Of a stretch of DNA of 64,000 nucleotides, positions 22,709 through 31,598 are shown in pieces. Both the position numbers and the translations under genes were made by a program. Under the pieces are notes generated by a model, which was not told the DNA's origin, ran no database searches, and worked only from the letters and a program-made list of their open reading frames with translations. Position 1 is the first letter of the stretch; each line of letters opens with the position of its first letter. Where the stretch lies: contig JALLLS010000045.1 of the NCBI GenBank assembly GCA_025094145.1, positions 219,602-283,601 of the forward strand. The letters are read 5' to 3'. Origin of the DNA: Spinellus fusiger (Eukaryota; Mucoromycota; Mucoromycetes; Mucorales; Phycomycetaceae).

Positions 22709-23775
22709 ATGGAGCCACCCACTGAAAAGGGCAAACCACTTGTCCAACAAGACCAGGCATTGGCTATATCAGAAGCCATTGAAATACTAGAGGAAAGTAT
22801 AGCCAATACAAAGGCAAAGTGTATCAGGGAGTTACGAGAGGCAAAAGAACTGGTTAGAAGCACTACAGGTAAATCCTCCTGTCCATTAAGACAAACCATA
22901 AAGAATAGCCATAGAAGTGTCGTCCTTTTATTCCAAAACATCCCAATGGATGACTTTCTGTTAGAGAAGCGTAAGGCAATGCTCAATGAAATAAGAAAAC
23001 AACGCACACTAATAGCAACCCGACAGAAAGGTAAGTTCTCCTTACCAGCGCCTTTTCTCTCTCCTCAACCTGCTTAACCTGCTCGATACAATACAATACA
23101 ATACAATATAAAAGGACTGTTGGTAAGCCAAGCAAGAGAACATCAGTGCAAGGCAGAATTAGCAGCCCAGGGAAGCAAAAGACAAAGATTTCAGGCGAGA
23201 AGAGACACACTAAAAGCCACCTGTGAAAATACAAGGCGACAGATAGAGAAACAGAAGCAAGGTGCGCCAATGACAATGGCCACGTGTGAGGAAAGAGACT
23301 CACCACTACCCCTCTGCTTATAGACAGGCACAAGCAGCAGACTGCCTTTGTACAGATGCAGCTACTGAATCAGCTTGAGTTGCAGGCGTATGAGGCCCAG
23401 TCACAAATGATCATGTCCAGTCCAGCAGGTAAGGGGGTGGCACCTCTCTCCACTGACAGCTCTGTGACTTTTTCTGTGACTGTCAGAGGATCAGATCACC
23501 TTCTCCTTCAAATGCATTGACCCAGACAACCAAGACAATGTTTACTTTTTTACGCTTCATACAGCATCTGACCATACCTATCAGTGTAAGAAGAGTGCAA
23601 GAAATAAAACAAGTCACATACCACCTCTTTTGTAGTAATAGAGTGCAGACCCCATCTTGCCGAGAGTGAGTCTCTATTGAAGGAACTCAACCAAGGCAAG
23701 GATGTTGCCTTATTCATCAAGAACATGCGTAGGGCGTACTGTCGTCTGGTCAGTGCGTCTTCTCTCTCTCTCTAA
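22709..23775 (+). CDS. SPC25: Kinetochore protein Spc25 (Ndc80 complex)
   Basis: Five exons (22709-23030, 23115-23261, 23324-23428, 23487-23585, 23636-23775) join in phase to 270 residues. Residues 1-185 are charged and helical, with heptad-like spacing, as expected for the long coiled coil that pairs with Spc24. The C-terminal globular part reads ITFSFKCIDPDNQDNVYFFTLH, IECRPHL, LLKELNQGKDVALFIKNMRRAYCRLV. This is the RWD-like fold of Spc25. The protein links the Ndc80 complex to the inner kinetochore. A GTAAAT at 22,869 inside exon 1 resembles a donor, but no acceptor restores the frame, so exon 1 is taken as continuous. The C-terminus ends in a short Ser/Leu tail. Confidence 0.88.
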
Positions 23776-23952
23776 AAGATCGGCTGCCTTGCATTGGCGG
23801 ATTCAATGGAAAGGCATCTTTAATAAAAAAAATAAAAAAAGCTGTAGTGTGACTGCTACTATCCAACAGCAACAGAAACTTATCCCCATCCACACTCCTG
23901 CGCCACAGACACCTTCTTTTCTTTTCAGTCTACGTCTTGTTGATCTAGTGCC

Positions 23953-24587
23953 ATGGTAACCCACCCTCCTTCCTTCCCGGAGAACCAACAGCCACCTTAC
24001 CCTCTTTTCTTTCTCTCCCGTTCTTCTCTTAGGGTATCGACCTTAAGAACCACCACGTCAAGAACTCCAACCGCACTGCACCCAAGTCAGACAATGTGTA
24101 CTTGGCTCTGTTGGTCAAGTTGTACCGCTTCCTTGCTCGTCGTACCGATGCCAACTTCAACAAGGTCGTCTTGAAGCGTCTCTTTATGTCTCGCGTCAAC
24201 CGCCCCCCTGTCTCTGTGTCTCGTTTGGCCAGATACTCTGCCACCAAGCACGCTGCCAACAAGACCTTTGTTGTTGTCGGCACCATCACTGATGATGTCC
24301 GTCTGTTGGATGTCCCCAAGCTGTCCATTGCTGCCCTCCACTTCACCAAGACTGCCAAGGCTCGCATCCTCAAGGCTGGTGGTGAGGTCCTTACCTTGGA
24401 TCAATTGGCTCTCCGTGCTCCTACTGGTGCCAACACTGTGTTGATCCGTGGTGCCAAGAACGCCCGTGAGGCCGTGAAGCACTTTGGCATGGGTCCCCAC
24501 AAGAACAAGAAGCCCTATGTTCGTTCTGAGGGTCGTAAGTTTGAACGTGCACGTGGTAAGCGTGCTTCCCGTGGCTTCAAGGTCTAA
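23953..24587 (+). CDS. RPL18: 60S ribosomal protein L18 (eL18)
   Basis: The first exon is only the ATG (23953-23955), followed by GTAACC. The second exon (24033-24587) starts after CTCTTAG with [21 protein letters not shown], the invariant eL18 start. Together they give 185 residues, the usual length. Conserved blocks include [38 protein letters not shown] and the C-terminal [13 protein letters not shown]. The codons are strongly biased and the exon is GC-richer than its surroundings, as expected for a ribosomal protein gene. It converges on TOM70. Confidence 0.97.
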
Positions 24588-24909
24588 AGAAGAAGAAGAA
24601 AAAGAAAAAGAAGCTATGTATAAAAAAGAAAGAAAGAAAAAGATGTGGCATTGTCTTTGCTCCTTTTCTTTTCTTTTTAATATTTAATATTTAATATTTA
24701 ATATTTAATATTTAATATTTAATATTTATATATATATTCATTTTTATTGTTATTCTATTTCTTAGTAATGGGTGGTTCTCTATTAATGAGAAAGAGAAAG
24801 AGAGAAAGAGAGAGAGAAAAAGAATAGTTTTTTTTATAGGTTCTTTTTTTCTCTTTTTAAGCGCATTGTTTGTTTCCCCTCTTTTTATTTTTTATTCTTT
24901 TTTATTCTT
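24588..24909. other. Convergent 3' ends of RPL18 and TOM70
   Basis: A (TTTAATA)n heptamer array lies at about 24,676-24,726, followed by purine- and pyrimidine-rich runs. The 3' ends of both flanking genes must lie here. No gene was seen. Confidence 0.6.
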
Positions 24910-27297
24910 CTATCCTCTCATGGCTTTGAGTTTTGCTGCAGCCTCGGGATATTCCTGAGCAAAGCGAGTTTGTGTCTTTGTTGCTTCTACGTACATGATG
25001 GCATGTTCCAATTCTGCCTCTGTACGTGCCAATTCAATGGCCATTTCATAGTAAGCAAGGGCTTCTTCGGATTGACCTTGTTCAAGTAGCATCTGGGCCA
25101 AAGAAGCAACAGCAGCATCACATCCAGGATCCACTGCAATAGAAAGAGAGAAAGAAAGAAAGAGGTGAGTTTGCTTCTGTCCAGGGTACATGGGAACAAA
25201 GAATAAAATACCTTCCAATGCATTCTTGCAGAGATCCATGGCTTCTGGGATGTTACCCATGACTTGGTACATCAACATGGCCTTGTTGATATAGGGCAAT
25301 GGGTTTCTAAGATCAAGAGAAATGGCCTTGGTAAAAGCATCAATGGCTTCAGGCAACTTCTGCTGGTCTGCCAATAGTTCCCCATAGTAGTTGTGGACTT
25401 CGGCAGAATCAGGGAATGCCTTGAGGGTGTTGTTGAAGGTGATCATAGAGGAGGAGATGGAGCCAAGCTTGTATTGGACTACACCCAGCTGAATGTGGGC
25501 ATAGACAAAGGAGTCATCAAGTTCAATGCTCTGAGCATAATCCTTGGCTGCTGCATCATAGTTGCCGCTGATATAGTTGACTATAGACACAGGATGAGTT
25601 ATTTGTACTTTTGTTATGCTGTTGTGGATGGCATTCATGGCATCTATGCTACGGATGAATAGAACACACCTTGGCCACTAGACAAAAGAGTCAGTCCATG
25701 TCAGAGAAAACAACCCACTTACCGATGGTAGTAAATATCAGAATCACTGGCATTGATCTCCAATGCCAACTCAAACTGCTTGTAGGTAGATGCCATATCC
25801 CCTAGAATACCAGAAATAAGCCATTTGCTGGTCATTGGTATCCACAATAAGTACCCTTTTCCATGTAAATACTAGAACGCTTGAGATAGCTCTGTATAAG
25901 CTGAGGATTGGCCTCAATGGCCTTGTTAAAGTAGTCTAATGCACCAGAAGCATTTCCCATTAAAAACACAAAGGTGCCCATCCAGTTAAAGACATAGCCC
26001 TGGTAAGCATGCGAACAGCCCAACTCAATAGCCTTCTCCAATGTAATAATAGCAGATGGATAATCACGCTCAAGAATGGCCTGGTGAGCCTTTACATAGT
26101 AAGCATCTCCTGATGCCTCTTCTGGGGCAGTGGGCAATTCATGTGCCACTAGAGAGAGAAAGACCCGTCAGCTCTTACTGTCTCTTCTTTAGTGTCTTGT
26201 CACTGACCTGAATGGAAGGAGTCGAGGTAGGCATTCACAAAGGTAATGGAGGGAAGTGCAGGTTTCTTGGTCTAAACAATATATCCCACCCATCAATGCC
26301 ACCCTGCAGACTGCATCACTCTACCTTGATCATCTCCTTGGCCTTTACTTCTGACACCTGCTTAAGAATACGCTCCATGGCCTTACCAGCAGCATCGTTC
26401 TTGAAGCCATCCAAAATACACACACATGTAAAGTCTATGCTTTCTATTAGTCGTCCCATTCATCTTCTGTCTGTCTGTCTGTCTGTCTGTCGTGTCTTTA
26501 CCATACAGTGCGGATTCAGGCTGGCCGTTCTTCTCATAGGCTTGGGCACGACGGTTCAGGGCCTTGATGTAGCCAGGATCCAATGCCAGTGCCTTGTCAC
26601 AGTCATGAATCACACGCTCATTCTGGCCGAGATTAGCAAAACATGCAGCACGGTTAGAGAAGAACACTGGATCTTTTTTGAATCGAATGGCTTGACTGTA
26701 CAGTTGCACGGCTTCTTCGAATTTCTTGTTACTAAAGTGGCTGTTGCCTCTGGTCTTGAGGGATTGAGCAGCATCGTCACGTTCCTTGCATTGTCAGTCA
26801 CAGGTTTATGCATCTCGGTACCTTTTCAGTCAACTGAACAATAGTCTCGTCTGTCATGCTTTCATAATCAATCCCTGTGGTGCTAGTAGTAGTAGTGGTA
26901 GTAGTGGGAGTGGAAGAAGGGTGGGTGCTGGTACTGGTACTGGTGCTGGTGCTGGTGTTGGTGTTGGTGTTGGTGTTGGTGTTGGTGTTGGTGTTGATGC
27001 TGGTGCTGGTGGAAGAAGTCTTTTGAGAACTCGTTGTTGCTTTTCCTACGGCCAGTTCTCTTGAGTTTCTTTCAAGAGAAAAAGAGAAAGAAGGAGGAGT
27101 TTACCTTGGCCTTGGGTAGATCTTGGCTTGGAGGAGGCAGGAGGTGTTTTGGGCCGAGACAAGTAATACATACCAGCTCCAGCCACTGTCATACCTGCAG
27201 CCAGAGTGCAGTAGAACTTCCAGTCCTTGTCTTCAAAAAAGCGCTTCAGCTTCTCTTGGGCAGTCAGGGGGGCAGCTAAGGCTCTGTTGTTGGTCAT
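24910..27297 (-). CDS. TOM70: Mitochondrial import receptor Tom70
   Basis: Ten exons join in phase to 615 residues, matching the family length of about 600: 27297-27105, 27045-26822, 26784-26502, 26434-26325, 26271-26208, 26148-25855, 25801-25723, 25677-25670, 25580-25212 and 25133-24910. A signal anchor spans about residues 28-46 near the N-terminus. A Thr/Ser/Asn repeat linker follows, then tandem TPRs starting at [28 protein letters not shown] and YYHRGQ are further family landmarks. The receptor takes carrier precursors from Hsp70/Hsp90 at the outer membrane. Exon 8 is a micro-exon of 8 nt coding the GQ region of HRGQ. Two GACGTCA elements lie about 215-240 bases upstream. Confidence 0.95.
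26926..27010 (-). repeat. Coding microsatellite in TOM70 exon 2
   Basis: A (GGTGTT/GGTGCT)n hexamer tract lies inside the coding sequence and is read on the minus strand as alternating Thr-Asn and Thr-Ser. It sits in the cytosolic linker between the membrane anchor and the first TPR. It keeps frame because the unit is six bases. Confidence 0.8.
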
Positions 27298-27510
27298 GAC
27301 GTAGGAGTGAGGAGGGAGACTACGCGCAGTGAATTTCTATGAATTGGGCTTTTATTGGGTGGGTAAAGCAAGTGGACTTTCTTTTTTTTTGTTTTTTTTG
27401 TTTATTATTTTCTGGGGGGAGGGGGGGGGAGAAGAAAATAAGTCGAAAATAATAAGCGCCACTCCTCTACACCTGCAAGAAGACAGAACAACGTTGTGGA
27501 TTAGGAGAAC

Positions 27511-27536
27511 GACGTCATCTTTATAAAACGACGTCA
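27511..27536. promoter_or_regulatory. Two GACGTCA (CRE-like) elements upstream of TOM70
   Basis: GACGTCA occurs at 27,511-27,517 and again at 27,530-27,536, about 19 bases apart. These are full bZIP/CREB-type palindrome cores. Binding by a bZIP factor is an inference. Confidence 0.4.
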
Positions 27537-27849
27537 CTTGGGCATAGGCTTGAAGAGCAGTCGATCCTATTTTATTTATTTAACAAAGATGAATAAGCAA
27601 ATAAGGAAACAATTAAACAATTTATTGGTGCTGACGGTTATTCATTAATGATGATGAATAACAAAAACAGTCAACACAGATCTTTCCATCCTCAAAAATA
27701 AAGAGTGGGAGTCAAGGAATACACACCAGGAGGTCTTTAGGATATAAAAGGAAATAGTCAAACTACAATTGTTTAAAAATGACATCGATTTGAAAAGGAG
27801 CAAAAATAAATTATGTATTCATGTTAGTTCTTAAAGATTATTATGTTGA

Positions 27850-28600
27850 TTTACCTGTAAATATCTAAATCCCGAAGGAAACCACTTTCGATGTGGCAAT
27901 ATATGATATGAATGCATCAAAGAATATCTATGCTTCTCGACAGAATGGAACTGGTCGGTGGACCCTTTAAACACTCTTCTGCAATTGTATAGATATTCTT
28001 TGATGTATTCATATCTCTGTTCCAAACAACTCAACAACCTTGGCAAGCGTGGATACTGTTGAAATTCATGAATACCTCGGTGAGGTTATTTGTGTTATAA
28101 GTGTGGCAGATCTTGAGAAAGAAAAAAAAAGACAGAGCAACTGTTAGAAGAGCTTTTTATATTGAGTTAGAGGTCAATTATGCTTAGCCTCGATATTCTA
28201 GACTCATCAACATCAACTACAAGAAGATCTCCACCCTTTTGTCTCTTTTTTTCAATGATTGATATAAAACCCTCGTCAAACCAACACGATGACCTTTAAA
28301 TTTGGCAGCATCTTTTACCTTTATTCCTGTGCCATAAGCAATTACAGGCAGTTTGGTAGGATCGTACTCCAATATTCTTAGGTGCCAATACCCCTTTTTA
28401 ATAATAAAATAATAGTAAAAATAATGAGTCCAAGATGTATTAATGTACTCTCTATGTGTGTATGTCGTATTACCCTTGCACTGGCACCTTCTTCTTGCCT
28501 TTGCCTTTTTAACGGATTCACTGGGTTTATTATAGTAAAAGAATATAAAATAGAAACTGACTAACATGTCAGACACAATAAACATACACAAACACTCACC
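27850..28600 (-). pseudogene. Decayed TnpB/Fanzor-like gene (RuvC end and zinc ribbon)
   Basis: Minus-strand blocks come in the order expected for the C-terminal end of a TnpB/Fanzor-type RuvC nuclease. First comes KFKGHRVGLTRVLYQSLKKR (about 28,345-28,250). After a frameshift comes LLVVDVDESRISR (about 28,240-28,200), the strand before the zinc ribbon. Next is a ribbon half reading ICHTY, where the usual second Cys is Tyr. Then comes the second half CQGC, an in-frame stop, VVWNRDMNTSKNI (about 28,040-27,990) with the RuvC-III aspartate, and finally a Cys/Gly-rich tail. A former intron is visible between DESRISR and ICHTY, with a damaged donor. Proteins of this type are common in Mucoromycota. 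The N-terminal part was not found. Assignment to Fanzor proper rather than to a host-expanded TnpB-like family is open. Confidence 0.6.
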
Positions 28601-29088
28601 AGATCACAACTGTTGGTTTATATGCTAGACAAAGGCAAACAAGTTAAAGAGGGTAGAAGTTATGAAGAACAACAGACAGTGTAATTAGCAGGTATTAATA
28701 TCCAAACAGAAGAGAACAAAACCAAATTTCACAAGTCATTTGCTTAATCAGAACTACCAAAGTAATGCAGACTACAACAACATCTAAAAAGAAAAGAATT
28801 CGTTAAAGAACAGTTGCCTAGTTACCAGTTGTGCTCAAATCGTGTGTTGTGTTCCTGTTCATGTACCCTCTTTGATTTCCCTAGACCAGCCTTTGTATCC
28901 AATACTCCATTTCGTTGTCCTTGCTAGAGACCCAATATCTATACATTTATCTCTCCGGTGGTCCTGTTGATAACCACAGTGCCTTTTATTGCAGAATAAA
29001 GGATATACTACTCAAAGTTACATAGTACAGTTCAAAGTATTTTTATTTTTATTTATTTATTTTTATTTTATTTTTTGGTTACATAGTA
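28601..29088. other. AT-rich intergenic DNA
   Basis: No gene was seen. A short direct repeat containing TTACATAGTAC occurs at about 29,018 and again at 29,078, just outside the following transposon. Confidence 0.5.
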
Positions 29089-30157
29089 CAGTGTCCGGCA
29101 AGAAAATAATAAAGGTTTCGTTTTCCGACCTCTATTTTGGTCAAAATAAAATCTTTTTTTTACTTATTCCTCATTTCTTCTTTTTCCGCTATATTATCTA
29201 TTATGTCTAACACCACTGAATAAACCACCAAGCCTTTTGGAAACAGAAAGAAAAATATCAACAACTTTACTCGTCAACTCATTGTTCACAAAGATACTGT
29301 AAATGACACCAGCCATGTGGAGATTGCAGCCATGTTTGGCATCAGTCATTCCACTGTCAGCCTTATCGTGAAGAAGTACAGGGAAACTGGCTGTTTCAAA
29401 GCAGGGAAGAGCTCTGGGTGCAAGTCCATTCTGAAGGAGAGGGACGAGAGAGAAGTCTCTTGCGAGGTAACAAGGGATTCCTTCCAGAGCATGAAGGAGC
29501 TCCACCAAGGAATGGCCACCCAAGTGTCCATGAGGACATTCCAAAAAATGATGAAGATTGGCCTGTCTTCCTGCAGGTTGATCAGAAAGCCTGCTCTCAC
29601 TGACAAGCACAAGAAGTTGAGGCTTGCTTGGGCCAAGGTCCACCTACACTGGGTAGAGGAAGACTGGAAGGCGGTCATCTGGTCCGATGAGTCGAAGTTC
29701 CAGCTAATGAGCAACAACCACCGCAGCAGGGTGGTGCACAGGAAGAAGGAGAGATGGTCCTCTCAAAGCCCTGACCTGAACCCAATTGAGCATCTTTGGG
29801 AAGAGTTGGACAGAGCAGTTCGGAAGAGGATGACCCCAGAAAGCACCCTCCAGGATTTGAAGGCTCTCCTGGTGCAAGAGTGGGAAAAATACCCAAGGAG
29901 GTTACCAACAGCCTCATTTCCAGCATGCATCGGAGATGTAGGGCTGTTATAGAGGCCAAGGATAGAAACGCTAAATATTAAGGGTTTCCACCCAATAAAT
30001 CTGTATTTATTATCCTGTTGACCTTCTTTATCCTTCATCCAATTTTCAAGTCTCTACTGTGTGTTTAATGTATGTTTTTATTACAAACAATAAGTATTTC
30101 CCTATACAAGAATCCTATCAGAAAATGATACCTTTATTATTATTTTGCCTGACACTG
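29089..30157 (+). mobile_element. Tc1/mariner element with internally deleted transposase
   Basis: The element is bounded by TA and by inverted repeats of about 37 bases starting CAGTGTC.GGCAA. The reading frame from the ATG at 29,203 has a stop as codon 7 and then runs open to 29,952. It has an N-terminal helix-turn-helix (EIAAMFGISHSTVSLIVKKY), the first catalytic block (VIWSDESKFQL) and the third (SPDLNPIEHLWEEL). The segment between them, which should hold the second catalytic aspartate, is missing without loss of frame. The element is therefore about 1.07 kb instead of the usual 1.3 kb and cannot be autonomous. The DNA is clearly GC-richer than its surroundings, which suggests a recent arrival. 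Confidence 0.85.
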
Positions 30158-30289
30158 TATAGACAAGAGATTTTACCATCATTACCCACTTTTCAGCATT
30201 TTCCCCTCATTTGATGTTTTGTGTTTCTCTGTCCTTCTGTTTCCTCCCTCTTTGCATTATTATTTTTCACTTTTGTATTTGAAGTGTTT

Positions 30290-30970
30290 CTATGTTTATT
30301 CTTATTATTTTTTCAAAAAGTTCTCATAGGGTGGCTAAAATGCCCAATGCACAAATAGCAAACCACACCCAAAATAAAAAATACTTTGAACTGTATAGAC
30401 AAGAGAGTAGCATCAAGACTCGCTCAGCCATTCTCCATGAGATGCTGAACTTGAACTCTATCTCGATCATCTTTCTCTCCTAAATCTTGGAATTCAGCGA
30501 TCACCTATAGGAGGACAATGTCAGACCCTATACGAGCAAGGCAACTCCTGAGGAAGGTAGTGAGTAGTATAGTGATGACTTTTTTACTAGTCCTTACACT
30601 ACTGATCTCAGTCTAACGGAGCATCTGTAGGCCCACCTCAAGAAGGTTGTTAGGAGGGACAAGAAAGTTTATTGCACCAAGGAAAATATTAGACTACTCT
30701 GATGCCGAAATAGGGCAAACTATCAAAGGAGGTGTGATAGACACCCTCATTGCCAGTATGGGGCGGAGATGCCAAAGAATAATAGTGGTTACTAAGCAAC
30801 CTTACAATAAAGCCACTGTTATCTATTTTAAACATTCTTCTATGTTTCTATTGAGAGTTTTACGTATTTAGCTAATGAACTCATAAAGCTATAACACTAT
30901 TAAGATAAAGTATATGTAAAAGAGATATCTGCATTTGAAAAAAAAAAACCGGTTACTGATTGAGGGTCAC
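30290..30970 (+). pseudogene. Decayed Tc1/mariner copy, family B copy 2
   Basis: The copy has a start-like block (KTRSAILHEMLNLN, near 30,415-30,455), a middle with a PIRARQLL-like segment, and a C-terminal MGRRCQRII block near 30,755-30,785. The 3' segment from there to about 30,900 is nearly the same as 2,200-2,365. It is full of stops. Compared with an intact gene it also lacks most of the catalytic domain. Confidence 0.65.
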
Positions 30971-31598
30971 TTTAAATAAATACATTCATATATTTATATA
31001 ATATAATAAATATAATAAATAGAGTATAAAACTTTTTGGTCATTGTGTCGTCTTTAACCTTGGTATCAAATGGATCTGGCCAGTGAACGTGTGGTTAAAC
31101 TCTCAGTTTCATTTAATTTATTATAAGCTTATTTCATACTACCTTTTAATACTATTCTACTGCTAACAACTATGATAGAAAGCGTACATTATGATGATAC
31201 ACTATCTCTTGCGAGCTCCTGATGTATGTGGTAACCTTCTCTTTTTGGCTGTTCCGCACTACAGGTCATGAACATCCATCTTGGAAAATAGACTTATGAC
31301 AATTGTAACTCATTTAGTCCATTCACTCTAAAACCCTTATACTCAATGCAATCTTGACTCTATCTGACGAGTGCCAATATATCCTCATCTATTATGCCTA
31401 TAGCCTGCAAACAATAATAACAGACTTACTTATTTAAAATAAAAATAAAAAAAGAACACGTGTTTCTCTCTACTTTGTACGAATTCATATTTTAAATTAT
31501 TTATTTTTATACAGAGCGGATGATAAATCCTTTGTTTGTAGAATGTGTTCTTTATAACAGTGAGATAGCCTCTCTATCGATACATCCATAGGTGTAGA
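30971..31598. other. Intergenic DNA, no gene seen
   Basis: Nothing beyond an (AATATAATA)-type run near 30,990-31,025 and an AT-rich background. Confidence 0.55.

Noticed and set aside
22869..22946. Possible intron at GTAAAT inside SPC25 exon 1
   Set aside because: No acceptor downstream restores the frame, and reading through keeps it open.
24029..24500. Long minus-strand frames across RPL18
   Set aside because: They are shadows caused by the strong codon bias of the ribosomal protein gene.
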